Shown: in pieces, positions 8,290-15,400 of the stretch | Layout: every line of letters begins with the position of its first letter | How positions within the stretch are numbered: the stretch's first letter is position 1 | From: JBGPIK01 sp041484845 | GTDB taxonomy: Bacteria; Desulfobacterota; Binatia; UBA9968 | Assembly (NCBI GenBank): GCA_041484845.1 | Contig: JBGPIK010000078.1 | Span: forward strand, 1 to 20,267 | Length of the DNA: 20,267 nt | Reading direction: 5' to 3' | Notes under the pieces: generated by a model | Seen by the model: the letters and a program-made list of their open reading frames with translations, nothing else | The model's database searches: none | What the model was told of the DNA's origin: nothing | Translations under genes and position numbers: made by a program

Positions 8290-8309
8290 TATTACCATCT
8301 GAGGTAATA
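8290..8309. promoter_or_regulatory. Inverted repeat, possible operator of the DUF4160/HTH pair
   Basis: TATTACC (8290-8296), six bases, then GGTAATA (8303-8309) form a perfect 7-bp inverted repeat. It sits about 38 bases upstream of the GTG of the minus-strand pair, where an autoregulating HTH antitoxin would bind. This is inference from position and symmetry. Confidence 0.3.
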
Positions 8310-8498
8310 TTACGCAAGCTTTGACCATTGGCCGTTCCGTATAATGACAATGGGGCAAGAGCAAGTGACGAACCCATCCTCATCAGAAATAGTCAAAGAA
8401 TGATAGAATCCCCGGGTCTAGTCGAAAGGAGGCGAAGCGCTCAACGCATCCTAACGTATTCGGTTCCGAATCTTTTCTGAACCCTCTCACATTTCCTG

Positions 8499-8535
8499 AA
8501 TCCGTATTCAATCCGTTATCGCCATCGAATATGCT
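8499..8535 (+). promoter_or_regulatory. SARP-like tandem operator, copy A, upstream of the small BTAD regulator
   Basis: Two direct repeats AATCCGT (8499-8505 and 8510-8516) are separated by ATTC, an 11-bp period. A -10-like TATGCT lies 13 bases further on (8530-8535). A start near 8542 would give a leader of about 110 bases to the ATG at 8651. The rest of the 8253-8650 gap holds the inverted repeat at 8290-8309 and a near-palindrome ATTCGG-TT-CCGAAT at 8458-8471. Seven-base direct repeats with four-base spacers overlapping the -35 region are the known binding geometry of SARP regulators. Confidence 0.6.
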
Positions 8536-8650
8536 CGTACCCCGAGCATGTCTTTGGCGTGCTCTATTTGTTCATCGTTTGATGCCATGGCGGTGGGCTC
8601 GCCGCACCGATTGAGCGGCCCAAGAGGCTCGTGAGCAACGGAGAAGGTTG

Positions 8651-9472
8651 ATGCCAAAATGGATGCCGGAGGCGGTAGATGCGCCGAACGATGAAGCGGG
8701 CCTGCCGTGGGCAGCGAAGATTTTTACGCTCGGCCGATTTGAAATCGTAAAGGACGCTCAGCCGTTGCGGTTTTCGGGAAAGATCCAGCGTAAGCCGTTG
8801 GCGCTGCTGAAGGCCCTTATTGCCTTCGGTGGCCAACATGTGTCCGAGGAAAAACTAATTCATGCTCTGTGGCCGCAAGCGGAGGCCGCCGCGGCACGCT
8901 TTTCCTTGACCAGCGCCATTTATCGCTTGCGTCGTTTGCTTGGGCACGATGAGGTAATCGTACGCAGAGAGGGAAGGCTGAGCGTGAGCACGGAGCATGC
9001 CTGGGTGGACCTGTGGGCGCTGGAGGCGCTGCTCGACCGGATAGAAGAGAATCCTCTAGATCAGCAATCACTCTCGCAAGAATCGCTTCTATGGGTAAAG
9101 CACGCAGCCGAGCTGTACCGCGGTCCGTTTCTCAGCGCGGAACAAAAATCGCCATGGGCCATGCCGGTTGCCGAGCGACTGCGCCGCCGGTTGTTAAGGC
9201 AGGTCGTGCGGGCGGGCCGGCGCTGTGAAGAGGTCGAGGAGTGGGAAGGTGCGATTGGCTACTACGAAAAAGGTTTTGTGATCGATCCCTGCGCCGAAGA
9301 CGTTTGCCGTTGCCTCATGAATACATATTATCGTCTTGGCCGCCGTTCCGAGGTGGTTACCGTCTACAATGAGTGCCGGCACGCGCTTATCGGCCGGCTG
9401 GGCATAGCGCCATCTGCAGAGACCGAAGCGCTGCTCAAGCAATTGAGCGCGACGGAATTGAGTCCAGCATAA
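8651..9472 (+). CDS. Stand-alone winged-helix/BTAD regulator (small SARP-like)
   Basis: The 273-residue product consists of little more than an OmpR-type winged helix (about 22-115, 'AKIFTLGRFEIV...RKPLALLKALIAFGG...EEKLIHALWPQAEAAAARFSLTSAIYRLRRLLG') and a BTAD (about 150-262). This matches the size and order of small SARP activators. It is closely similar along its length to residues 800-1058 of the regulator at 4355 but lacks the ATPase and TPR parts. The reading frame is open back to a TGA at 8612, and those extra codons (AREQRRRLMP) still resemble the linker before the winged helix in the long paralogue. The gene therefore probably arose by loss of the front of a long copy. ATG 8651 has GGAGA at 8640-8644; a TTG at 8648 is the alternative. 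An 11-bp-period direct repeat lies 135 bases upstream, suggesting autoregulation. Confidence 0.85.
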   Translation: MPKWMPEAVDAPNDEAGLPWAAKIFTLGRFEIVKDAQPLRFSGKIQRKPLALLKALIAFGGQHVSEEKLIHALWPQAEAAAARFSLTSAIYRLRRLLGHDEVIVRREGRLSVSTEHAWVDLWALEALLDRIEENPLDQQSLSQESLLWVKHAAELYRGPFLSAEQKSPWAMPVAERLRRRLLRQVVRAGRRCEEVEEWEGAIGYYEKGFVIDPCAEDVCRCLMNTYYRLGRRSEVVTVYNECRHALIGRLGIAPSAETEALLKQLSATELSPA

Positions 9473-9622
9473 GTGAGAACTTCTTTTTTAAACGGCCCTG
9501 TTACCGAGAAGAAAGCCAGTCGTTCTTTGATATGGCCGCCGGATTTTGACCTGAGATTGAGACTGTTATTTGCCGACAACATACGGCTTTGCAACCTGTG
9601 CCAAGCGGCTGTCTTTCACAGC

Positions 9623-9762
9623 CCGCTCTGACGAATCTCCGATAATACGCCTACTTACATCCTGAAGCTGCGGCGCGCGGCTGCCTCAAAATGTCAACCT
9701 CCGATACGTTCTACCAGCTAGCAGCAAAAATTCTTCGAATCCGTATGCAATCGGTTATTGCC
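9623..9762 (+). repeat. Duplicated upstream block, copy 1
   Basis: By hand alignment this 140-base block is about 84 percent identical to 11306-11444. The first 23 bases are identical, and the block ends in the tandem AATCsGT repeat. Copies precede two genes for secreted proteins, which suggests a shared promoter-proximal module rather than random homology. Confidence 0.75.
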
Positions 9763-9774
9763 ATTTCTTATATT
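9738..9774 (+). promoter_or_regulatory. SARP-like tandem operator, copy B, upstream of the WWQW secreted protein
   Basis: AATCCGT (9738-9744), spacer ATGC, AATCGGT (9749-9755) form an 11-bp-period direct repeat. Thirteen bases later comes TATATT (9769-9774), the same spacing as in copy A. The best -35 position would fall inside the second repeat, as at SARP-activated promoters. Confidence 0.6.
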
Positions 9775-10053
9775 GCCACCAGTTAAAACAAGAAGCCGGC
9801 TTGCGGCATAGACGGCGCGCCGCGGCTCATGGGCGGCTGAGGAAGATGGTTAGGTTTTCGGCTGATATTCGCGAGTAATTGAAGGGGGCATGCAAGAGAC
9901 AGGGGACGGGTCCAGCCCCAGGTCGTATCCGTTAGAGCGCAGTTTCTTGCTTGTCACTGGAAGGAGGTCGGATGGAGGATTGAAACAAGAGAAAAACAAC
10001 AGACGCCATGTTTCTATTAACGAACAGCCAAATTTTCTTCTCGGGAGGACATC

Positions 10054-10752
10054 ATGAAAAGTAATACGAGACGTTTCGTATCAATAGTTGCAGTCGGTTT
10101 GTGGCTGGCGATGCCGCTAAATAGAGCCCTTGCAGACGACAGTATTTTGGAGAGGCTAACCGCTCAGTGGTGGCAATGGGCGCTTTCCATACCAACGCCC
10201 GTGAATCCGCTAATGGATCAAACTGGGGAAGACTGCGTCATCGGACAGCGCGGTTCTATCTGGTTTTTGGCGGGTGTGGGCATCTTTGGAGGAGGCACGG
10301 TTGCACGCATCTGCTCCGTACCCCAAGGCAATATGCTTTTTTTCCCTGTTATAAACCAGGTGAACATCAACGCTCCTAATGTCTGTGGGCAAGACGCCAA
10401 TAATGTTCCTGTCGCAGACTTGCGCGCGTTAAGCGCCGGCCCCATTGATAGCGCTACCAATTTATCCGTTAAACTGGATGGCAAGGACGTTAAGAAGTTA
10501 CTACGGCGCGTCCGGTCTGAGGTCTTTGAGGTCGCGCTGCCTGAAGATAACGTGTTTGATACCCCATGCGGTGGTCCCGGAACCGTCCCCGCGGGCATCT
10601 ATTCGCCCGCGGTGGATGATGGATTCTATATGATGCTACCGCCGCTGAAGACAGGGCAACATACACTGCAGTTTCACGCAGAAAATCCAAGCCAGGGTTT
10701 CGTCGAAGACGTTACCTACAACATTACGGTTGTGCCAGTATCACTACGATAG
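10054..10752 (+). CDS. Secreted protein of an unnamed 'WWQW' family
   Basis: The 232-residue product has a signal peptide (1-27, ending NRALA before DDS). The mature start 'LTAQWWQWALSIPTPVNPLMDQTGEDCVIGQRGSIWFLAG' (35-74) has the look of a conserved family I have seen only as hypothetical proteins. Later 'NMLFFPVINQ', 'YMMLPPLKTGQHTLQFHAENP' and 'VTYNITVVPV' suggest a beta-rich, Ig-like C-terminal half. Four cysteines (near 61, 87, 113 and 171) could make two disulfides, fitting an extracellular location. GGGAGGA sits 6-7 bases before the ATG. Upstream are the SARP-like operator and long leader; about 65 bases downstream is a strong hairpin. Function is unknown. Confidence 0.8.
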   Translation: MKSNTRRFVSIVAVGLWLAMPLNRALADDSILERLTAQWWQWALSIPTPVNPLMDQTGEDCVIGQRGSIWFLAGVGIFGGGTVARICSVPQGNMLFFPVINQVNINAPNVCGQDANNVPVADLRALSAGPIDSATNLSVKLDGKDVKKLLRRVRSEVFEVALPEDNVFDTPCGGPGTVPAGIYSPAVDDGFYMMLPPLKTGQHTLQFHAENPSQGFVEDVTYNITVVPVSLR

Positions 10753-10817
10753 GGGTAACGCTGCGCCTTTTTCTCGCCATGCCAGTGGTAGGAATGGCCA
10801 GCGCGCCTAGCCGTTCA

Positions 10818-10851
10818 GGATTGAGACGACTACAAGAAGTCGTCTCAATCC
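10818..10851 (+). terminator. Strong hairpin after the WWQW gene, terminator-like
   Basis: A perfect 14-bp stem GGATTGAGACGACT (10818-10831) pairs with AGTCGTCTCAATCC (10838-10851) around a six-base loop ACAAGA. It lies 66 bases after the stop of the secreted protein gene. There is no T-run after the stem, so it may act as an mRNA-stabilising or Rho-assisted end rather than a classical intrinsic terminator. Confidence 0.55.
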
Positions 10852-10941
10852 ATTGGTCAAGAAGCCTGTCATTGTAGTACGGGCTTCGACGACATCTCAC
10901 CAGAACCGAGCTGAGGCCCCCGTGATCAGCAACTTAATCGT

Positions 10942-11031
10942 TTACCGCTGAGGCGCTGAGAACACAGAGGGTCCGCACAATTTCTCAAATCTCTCTCTGC
11001 GAACTTTGCCGTACATCGTTGAAAATTTTGC
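10942..11031. repeat. Degenerate 'CGCTGAG...AGAG' dispersed-repeat fragment
   Basis: TTACCGCTGAG followed by GCGCTGAGAACACAGAG and, further on, CTCTCTGCGAACTTTGCC has the look of a short imperfect palindromic dispersed repeat. The same opening TTACCGCTGAG occurs at 4311-4321, just after the MITE-like element. It directly abuts the truncated PIN-domain remnant. The extent is estimated by eye. Confidence 0.35.
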
Positions 11032-11043
11032 CGGCTTGCGCAA

Positions 11044-11136
11044 ATGTTGATTGCTCAAGCTGAAGCGGAACAATTGACGTTGGTGACGCACGACATGACG
11101 TTTCAGCCCTACGCAATTCCGATCCTTTGGACGTAG
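11044..11136 (+). pseudogene. C-terminal remnant of a VapC-like PIN-domain toxin
   Basis: The frame reads MLIAQAEAEQLTLVTHDMTF then QPYAIPILWT and a TAG. This is the typical end of type II toxin PIN domains ('DR.LIAQA...LTLVT.D..F..Y.(I/V)P.LW'), including the late acidic residue in 'VTHD'. In frame upstream there are only a few unrelated codons (KFCRLAQ) after a TGA, so about three quarters of the toxin, including the N-terminal catalytic aspartate, is gone. No VapB-like gene is visible. The break point coincides with the dispersed-repeat fragment at 10942-11031. Confidence 0.7.
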
Positions 11137-11305
11137 ATAGACCGCGCCTTTGAGCGTCATGACGCGGGCAATGGATGGATCTGAAACCGGTGGATTGCTG
11201 TGGCTGTGGCGATTAAGCCCGCTGTTATAAGCAACCAAAACACCTTTTCGGTGGGCATTTTCTCAAAACCTGATGGGCCGCATCCTGTCAGAATCCCGTT
11301 GGCTT

Positions 11306-11444
11306 CCGCTCTGACGAATCTCCGATAAAACAACTACTTATATCCTGAAGCTGTGGGGCACGACTGCCTCAAGACTCCAACCTCCGGTACCTTCCACCAG
11401 CTACCAGCAAATTTTTTTGAATCCGTATGCAATCCGTTATTGCG
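11306..11444 (+). repeat. Duplicated upstream block, copy 2
   Basis: This is the partner of 9623-9762. It keeps the identical 23-base opening (CCGCTCTGACGAATCTCCG and following) and the closing tandem AATCCGT repeat. Most differences fall in the middle and in a T-run before the operator. Confidence 0.75.
11420..11437 (+). promoter_or_regulatory. SARP-like tandem operator, copy C
   Basis: AATCCGT (11420-11426), ATGC, AATCCGT (11431-11437) is the cleanest copy of the 11-bp-period direct repeat. A -10-like TATGAG begins 14 bases downstream (11452-11457). It lies about 217 bases before the cohesin gene. Confidence 0.6.
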
Positions 11445-11510
11445 ACCCTGATATGAGTCCGTGCGCTATGGTCGCGGAAAAAGAATTTTATTGGTTGGGA
11501 GATTTTTTTG

Positions 11511-11528
11511 AATCGGTATGCAATCGGT
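11511..11528 (+). promoter_or_regulatory. SARP-like tandem operator, copy D
   Basis: AATCGGT (11511-11517), ATGC, AATCGGT (11522-11528) keeps the 11-bp period. It is preceded, like copy C, by a T-run and G (TTTTTTTG). The -10 position 13 bases on reads CATGGT, a poor match. It is 126 bases before the cohesin gene and may be the proximal site of a double operator. Confidence 0.55.
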
Positions 11529-11653
11529 TATTGCGTTTTGGCATGGTGGCTGGCGTGAAATAACAAGAGCGGAACCTGGGGTCGTTGGCCGTTGGATAGA
11601 TCTGGATCGTACTCAAAAAGACAAAAATACAAGGACAGGGAGGAGCAAACAAC

Positions 11654-12358
11654 ATGAGATCGAGCAACGAGAAATGGCATCGGCTTCCACTCTATTTGGG
11701 CTCTGGTTTTTTACGGAGTGTCAGTAATCGCAAGTTTATCTGTCTTCGGGTTAGTGTTGCTGCGATTGTTTTAACAATCGTGTTCCAGGCCCGTCTCGCT
11801 TCTGCTCTGCCGACTTTGAGTATTCAGCCGCCAAGCACAAGTGTATCTCCCGGCCAAACATTTTCCCTCGGCGTGAATATCGCGGGTGTCCAGGATCTGT
11901 TTGCGTTCCAGTTCGATCTGAGCTTTGCCCCCGGGATTTTGGCCGCTACAAATATCACCGAGGGGTCTTTTCTCAGTGGACTGCCGCCTGCTATGCCACC
12001 ACCTGGGAAGCTCGGCGGAGGCGACCCCACATTTTTCATTCCCGGCACGATCGACAACACAGCTGGGTCTATTGCGTTTACTGCGGATAGTCTGCTGGGA
12101 CCGACTGCGGGCGTGTCAGGGGACGGAGTCTTGGCGACGGTCGATTTCGACGCTCTCGGTTCCGGATCAACTCTCATTGATCTTGCCAATATCCTCTTAC
12201 TCGATTCACAAGGAGCCGAGATCCCCTTTAGCATTCAAAATGGATCGGTCTATGTGGGAGCGGCCAATGCCGTACCCGAGCCGGCAGCCGCGATTTTGCT
12301 TGGCGTAGGTTTGCTAGCGCTTTCGATTATCGGACGGCAGTACAAACTAAGACGGTGA
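11654..12358 (+). CDS. Cohesin-domain protein with PEP-CTERM sorting signal
   Basis: The 234-residue product has a long N-terminal region with a hydrophobic signal segment (about 33-51, ending LASA before LPTLS). A type II cohesin-like domain follows (about 52-203), recognisable from 'VSPGQTFSLGVNIAGVQDLFAFQFDLSFAPGILAATNITEGSFLSG', 'NTAGSIAFTADSLLGP', 'VSGDGVLATVDFDALGSG' and 'NILLLDSQGAEIPFSIQNGSVYVG'. The tail 'VPEPAAAILLGVGLLALSIIGRQYKLRR' (207-234) is a PEP-CTERM signal: a PEP motif, a membrane segment and basic residues, processed by an exosortase in Gram-negative bacteria. No exosortase gene is in the window. GGGAGGAG lies about eight bases before the ATG. The dockerin-bearing giant starts 64 bases downstream, so the two are probably one operon. 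The likely role is a surface or matrix attachment protein. Confidence 0.88.
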   Translation: MRSSNEKWHRLPLYLGSGFLRSVSNRKFICLRVSVAAIVLTIVFQARLASALPTLSIQPPSTSVSPGQTFSLGVNIAGVQDLFAFQFDLSFAPGILAATNITEGSFLSGLPPAMPPPGKLGGGDPTFFIPGTIDNTAGSIAFTADSLLGPTAGVSGDGVLATVDFDALGSGSTLIDLANILLLDSQGAEIPFSIQNGSVYVGAANAVPEPAAAILLGVGLLALSIIGRQYKLRR

Positions 12359-12365
12359 AATCCAG

Positions 12366-12412
12366 AGATAAGCTGAAAAGAATGTTCTGCTTCTTACTCG
12401 GCTAGCTTATCT
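12366..12412 (+). promoter_or_regulatory. Intercistronic inverted repeat before the giant gene's ribosome site
   Basis: AGATAAGCT (12366-12374) and AGCTTATCT (12404-12412) are perfect 9-bp inverted repeats separated by 29 bases. The right arm ends one base before the GGAGG (12414-12418) of the next gene, so the stem could tune its translation. The long loop makes this uncertain. Confidence 0.3.
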
Positions 12413-12422
12413 TGGAGGCTCT

Positions 12423-15400
12423 ATGAAGCGACAGGGGTTGGAGAGAAAAACGGTCGGCGGTCTGGTTTTGGTAGCTCTTTTTACCATCGTCGCGGGGTTA
12501 ATCGTTTATGCCAGCGCTGTTCCGGATCCAGACGTTAACCATGACGGGATCGTAGACACGAAAGACCTGAACATCATCAAGGCAAGTTTTGGCAAGAGGT
12601 GTGGTCAGGTCGGCTTTAACCCACAAGCCGATGTCAATCATGATTGCGTGGTTAACGTCCTCGATCTCTTCATCGTCACGAGCAACCTTGGCAAGACCAT
12701 CAACAAGCTCCCGATTAGTAATGCGGGGCCTGATCTCCATACTCTCACGGGAGTTACTGAATACTTAGACGGAAGCGATAGCTTCGACCCGGAAGGGGCG
12801 CTCATTACTTTCCGCTGGTCATTGGTACAAGCGCCTGCGGGGAGTGTTGCCGGTTTATCAGGCGCGTCCCTTTCCAATCAGCCGTTCACTCCGGATCTGC
12901 CTGGCGACTATGTGTTCGAACTCGTCGTGAACGACGGCAAGGCGGACAGCTTGCCGGACCAGATGGTCCTTCGAGCCTATGCCACGAATGCCCCGCCCAA
13001 TGCTCGGGCCGGACGGAACACAGCAGCGCTGGTAGGAGCAGTAGTTACTTTAGATGGCAGCGCCAGCGACAACGCCAATCATACGCCGTTGAATTTCCTC
13101 TGGTCCTTTGTTTCCGTGCCACAGGGAAGTTCCCGGACCAACGCAGACATCGGATTTCGGGACAGTGATATGCCTCAGTTTGTTCCGGATGTGGCGGGAA
13201 CCTATGTCCTGAACCTTCAGGTAAGCGATGGAAACCTGATCGATAACGACACGGTTCAGGTTTTTGCCAGCAGTCCCAATGCGGCACCGGTAGCTGATGC
13301 GGGAGCTGACCACAGAATAAGAATAGGGAGCGCAATCCGGCTAGACGGCAGCAACAGCTTTGACCCGGATGACGGTCCGGCACCGTTAAGTTACGCTTGG
13401 AGCCTTATTTCACGCCCGGCGGGCAGCGCGCTCACCATGGCCTCCATCGCCGATGGAGCGACTGCCACGCCCAGCTTTACGCCCGACGTTGCTGGAAATT
13501 ACCTTTTCCGCCTCAAGGTGAGCGATGGGGATAAGAGCGACGAAGACAATGTTCTGATCAATGTTGTTTTGAATCAATCCCCGGTGGCGCAAAACGATAC
13601 CGCAACCACGATCCGGAACACGCCGGTTGATGTCAACGTGCTTGCCAACGATGGAGATCCCGACGGCGACCCGATAACGCTAGTCGGTGTTACCCAACCT
13701 TCCAACGGAACGGCTGCCGTTAACGTTAGCGGCAGCGTGAGATACACGCCCAATCTGAATTTCGTGGGCGCAGACGCTTTCACCTATACCATCAGTGACG
13801 GTCTCGGTGGAACGGCTTCGGCCACAGTGAACGTTACAGTAAACCTACCGCCCAACCAGGCGCCGGTGGTCGATGCCGGAGCGGATCAGACGATCACCTT
13901 GCCGCAGAGCGCCGCTCTGGCCGGGACGAGCTCGGACGATGGATTGCCCATTCCTCCTGGAGCGGTGACAATGAGCTGGAGCAAAGTAAGCGGTCCTGGA
14001 ACAGTGACGTTTGGTAATGCCGCGACTCTAAGTACCACGGCGAGTTTTTCACAGAGCGGCAGCTACGTACTTCGCCTCACAGGGGATGACGGGCAGCTTC
14101 AGGCGAGCGACGATGTGCAAGTCACAGTGAATGCGGCTGCGAGCGGGCTCCCGCCCGACCCAGCGACGATAGCGCCGCCGCTGAACCCCACCCAGATCAC
14201 GAACCTTAAAGACGCCACCCAGTTTCTCTACACCGGTCCCGATGCCATTCAGACCGGTGTCGCTCCGGGGACGATCGAGGCGACAAGGGCAGCGGTCCTG
14301 CGGGGCACCGTCATGGACCGCAATGGAACGCCACTGAGCGGCGTGCAGATCAGCATCCACAACCACACCGAGTTCGGCCAAACTCTCTCGCGAGCCGACG
14401 GCATGTTCGACATGGCGATCAACGGCGGTGGCTGGCTTACTGTCGATTATCAGAAGGATGGCTTTTTGTCGGCCCAGCGTCAGGTGACTGTTCCCTGGCA
14501 AGATTATGCTTTGGTGCCCGACGTGGCATTGATCCAGTTGGATCCCCAGCGCACGCAGGTGAATCTCAACGCTAACCTGCCGATGCAAGTGGCGCAGGGC
14601 AGTCCGATCACTGACACCGACGGCACACGTCAGGCTACGCTGTTCTTCCCGCAGGGCACGACAGCGACCATGGTCATGGCCGATGGGAGCAGTCAGCCAT
14701 TAAACACGCTTACGGTGCGGCTCACCGAATACACTGTTGGTCCCAACGGCCCAAAGGCCATGCCGGCGGCGTTGCCGCCCACAAGTGCGTACACCTACGC
14801 CGTGGTTTTCCACGTGGACGAGGCCAGGGCCGCGGGAGCGACGGACGTGCGCTTTGCGCAGCCGATACCGTTCTACGTTGAGAATTTCCTCCAATTCCCG
14901 GTGGGCATTGAGGTGCCATTGGGAACCTACGATCAGGGAAGAGCGGTCTGGGTGCCTGGGAACAACGGACGCGTGATCAAGATTCTCAGCATCACCGGCG
15001 GCAGGGCAGACCTGGACACCACTGGCAGCGGGACCGTCGATAACGGCACCGGCATCGGCGTGAGTGATGCGGAACGTCAGCAGCTTGCCGGTATTTATGG
15101 CACTGGACAGAGCCTGTGGCGGGTATTGATCCCACATTTCGACGAGCCTTACGACCTGAATTGGGGCATGACCCCTGATTGCGACCCGACCACCCAGAGC
15201 TGCCAGCCTAAACTACCCGAGCCAAAGCCTCTGGCGGATAACGGAAAGTGTGATGCAACGGAAGCGTCGGGGTCCATCATCGGCTGTGAAACGCAAACGT
15301 TAGGGGAGGCGGTGACGGTTGTCGGCACGCCATTTTCACTGCGCTACCAAAGTGATCGGGTGCCGGGCGTAGCTGCCGCACGGCGATCGCTTGACATCAG

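Larger units (their letters stand above)
9473..10053. other. Long regulatory interval and leader of the WWQW protein gene
   Basis: No confident gene is present. The interval contains a 140-base block (9623-9762) duplicated at 11306-11444, an operator at its end (copy B) and a TATATT -10-like box (9769-9774). This implies a leader of about 270 bases. In the leader, AAGGAGGT (9961-9968) precedes a three-codon ATG GAG GAT TGA frame. A 55-codon frame from ATG 9890 ends in an ATGA overlap with the gene at 10054. Neither mini-frame resembles a known peptide. Confidence 0.5.
10753..11653. other. Gene-poor interval between the WWQW and cohesin genes
   Basis: Over 900 bases hold, in order, the 14-bp hairpin, the repeat fragment, the PIN remnant, the second copy of the duplicated upstream block, and two tandem operators (C and D). 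The minus-strand open frame 10942-11238 has no family resemblance and runs across the PIN remnant, so it is not called. Confidence 0.6.

Noticed and set aside
10942..11238. Minus-strand 98-codon frame
   Set aside because: It crosses a repeat fragment and is antisense to the PIN remnant, which has real family resemblance; the frame itself has none.
12700..14140. Tandem PKD-like region considered as a recent DNA repeat array
   Set aside because: The domains are similar only at protein level; no long nucleotide identity between units was seen.
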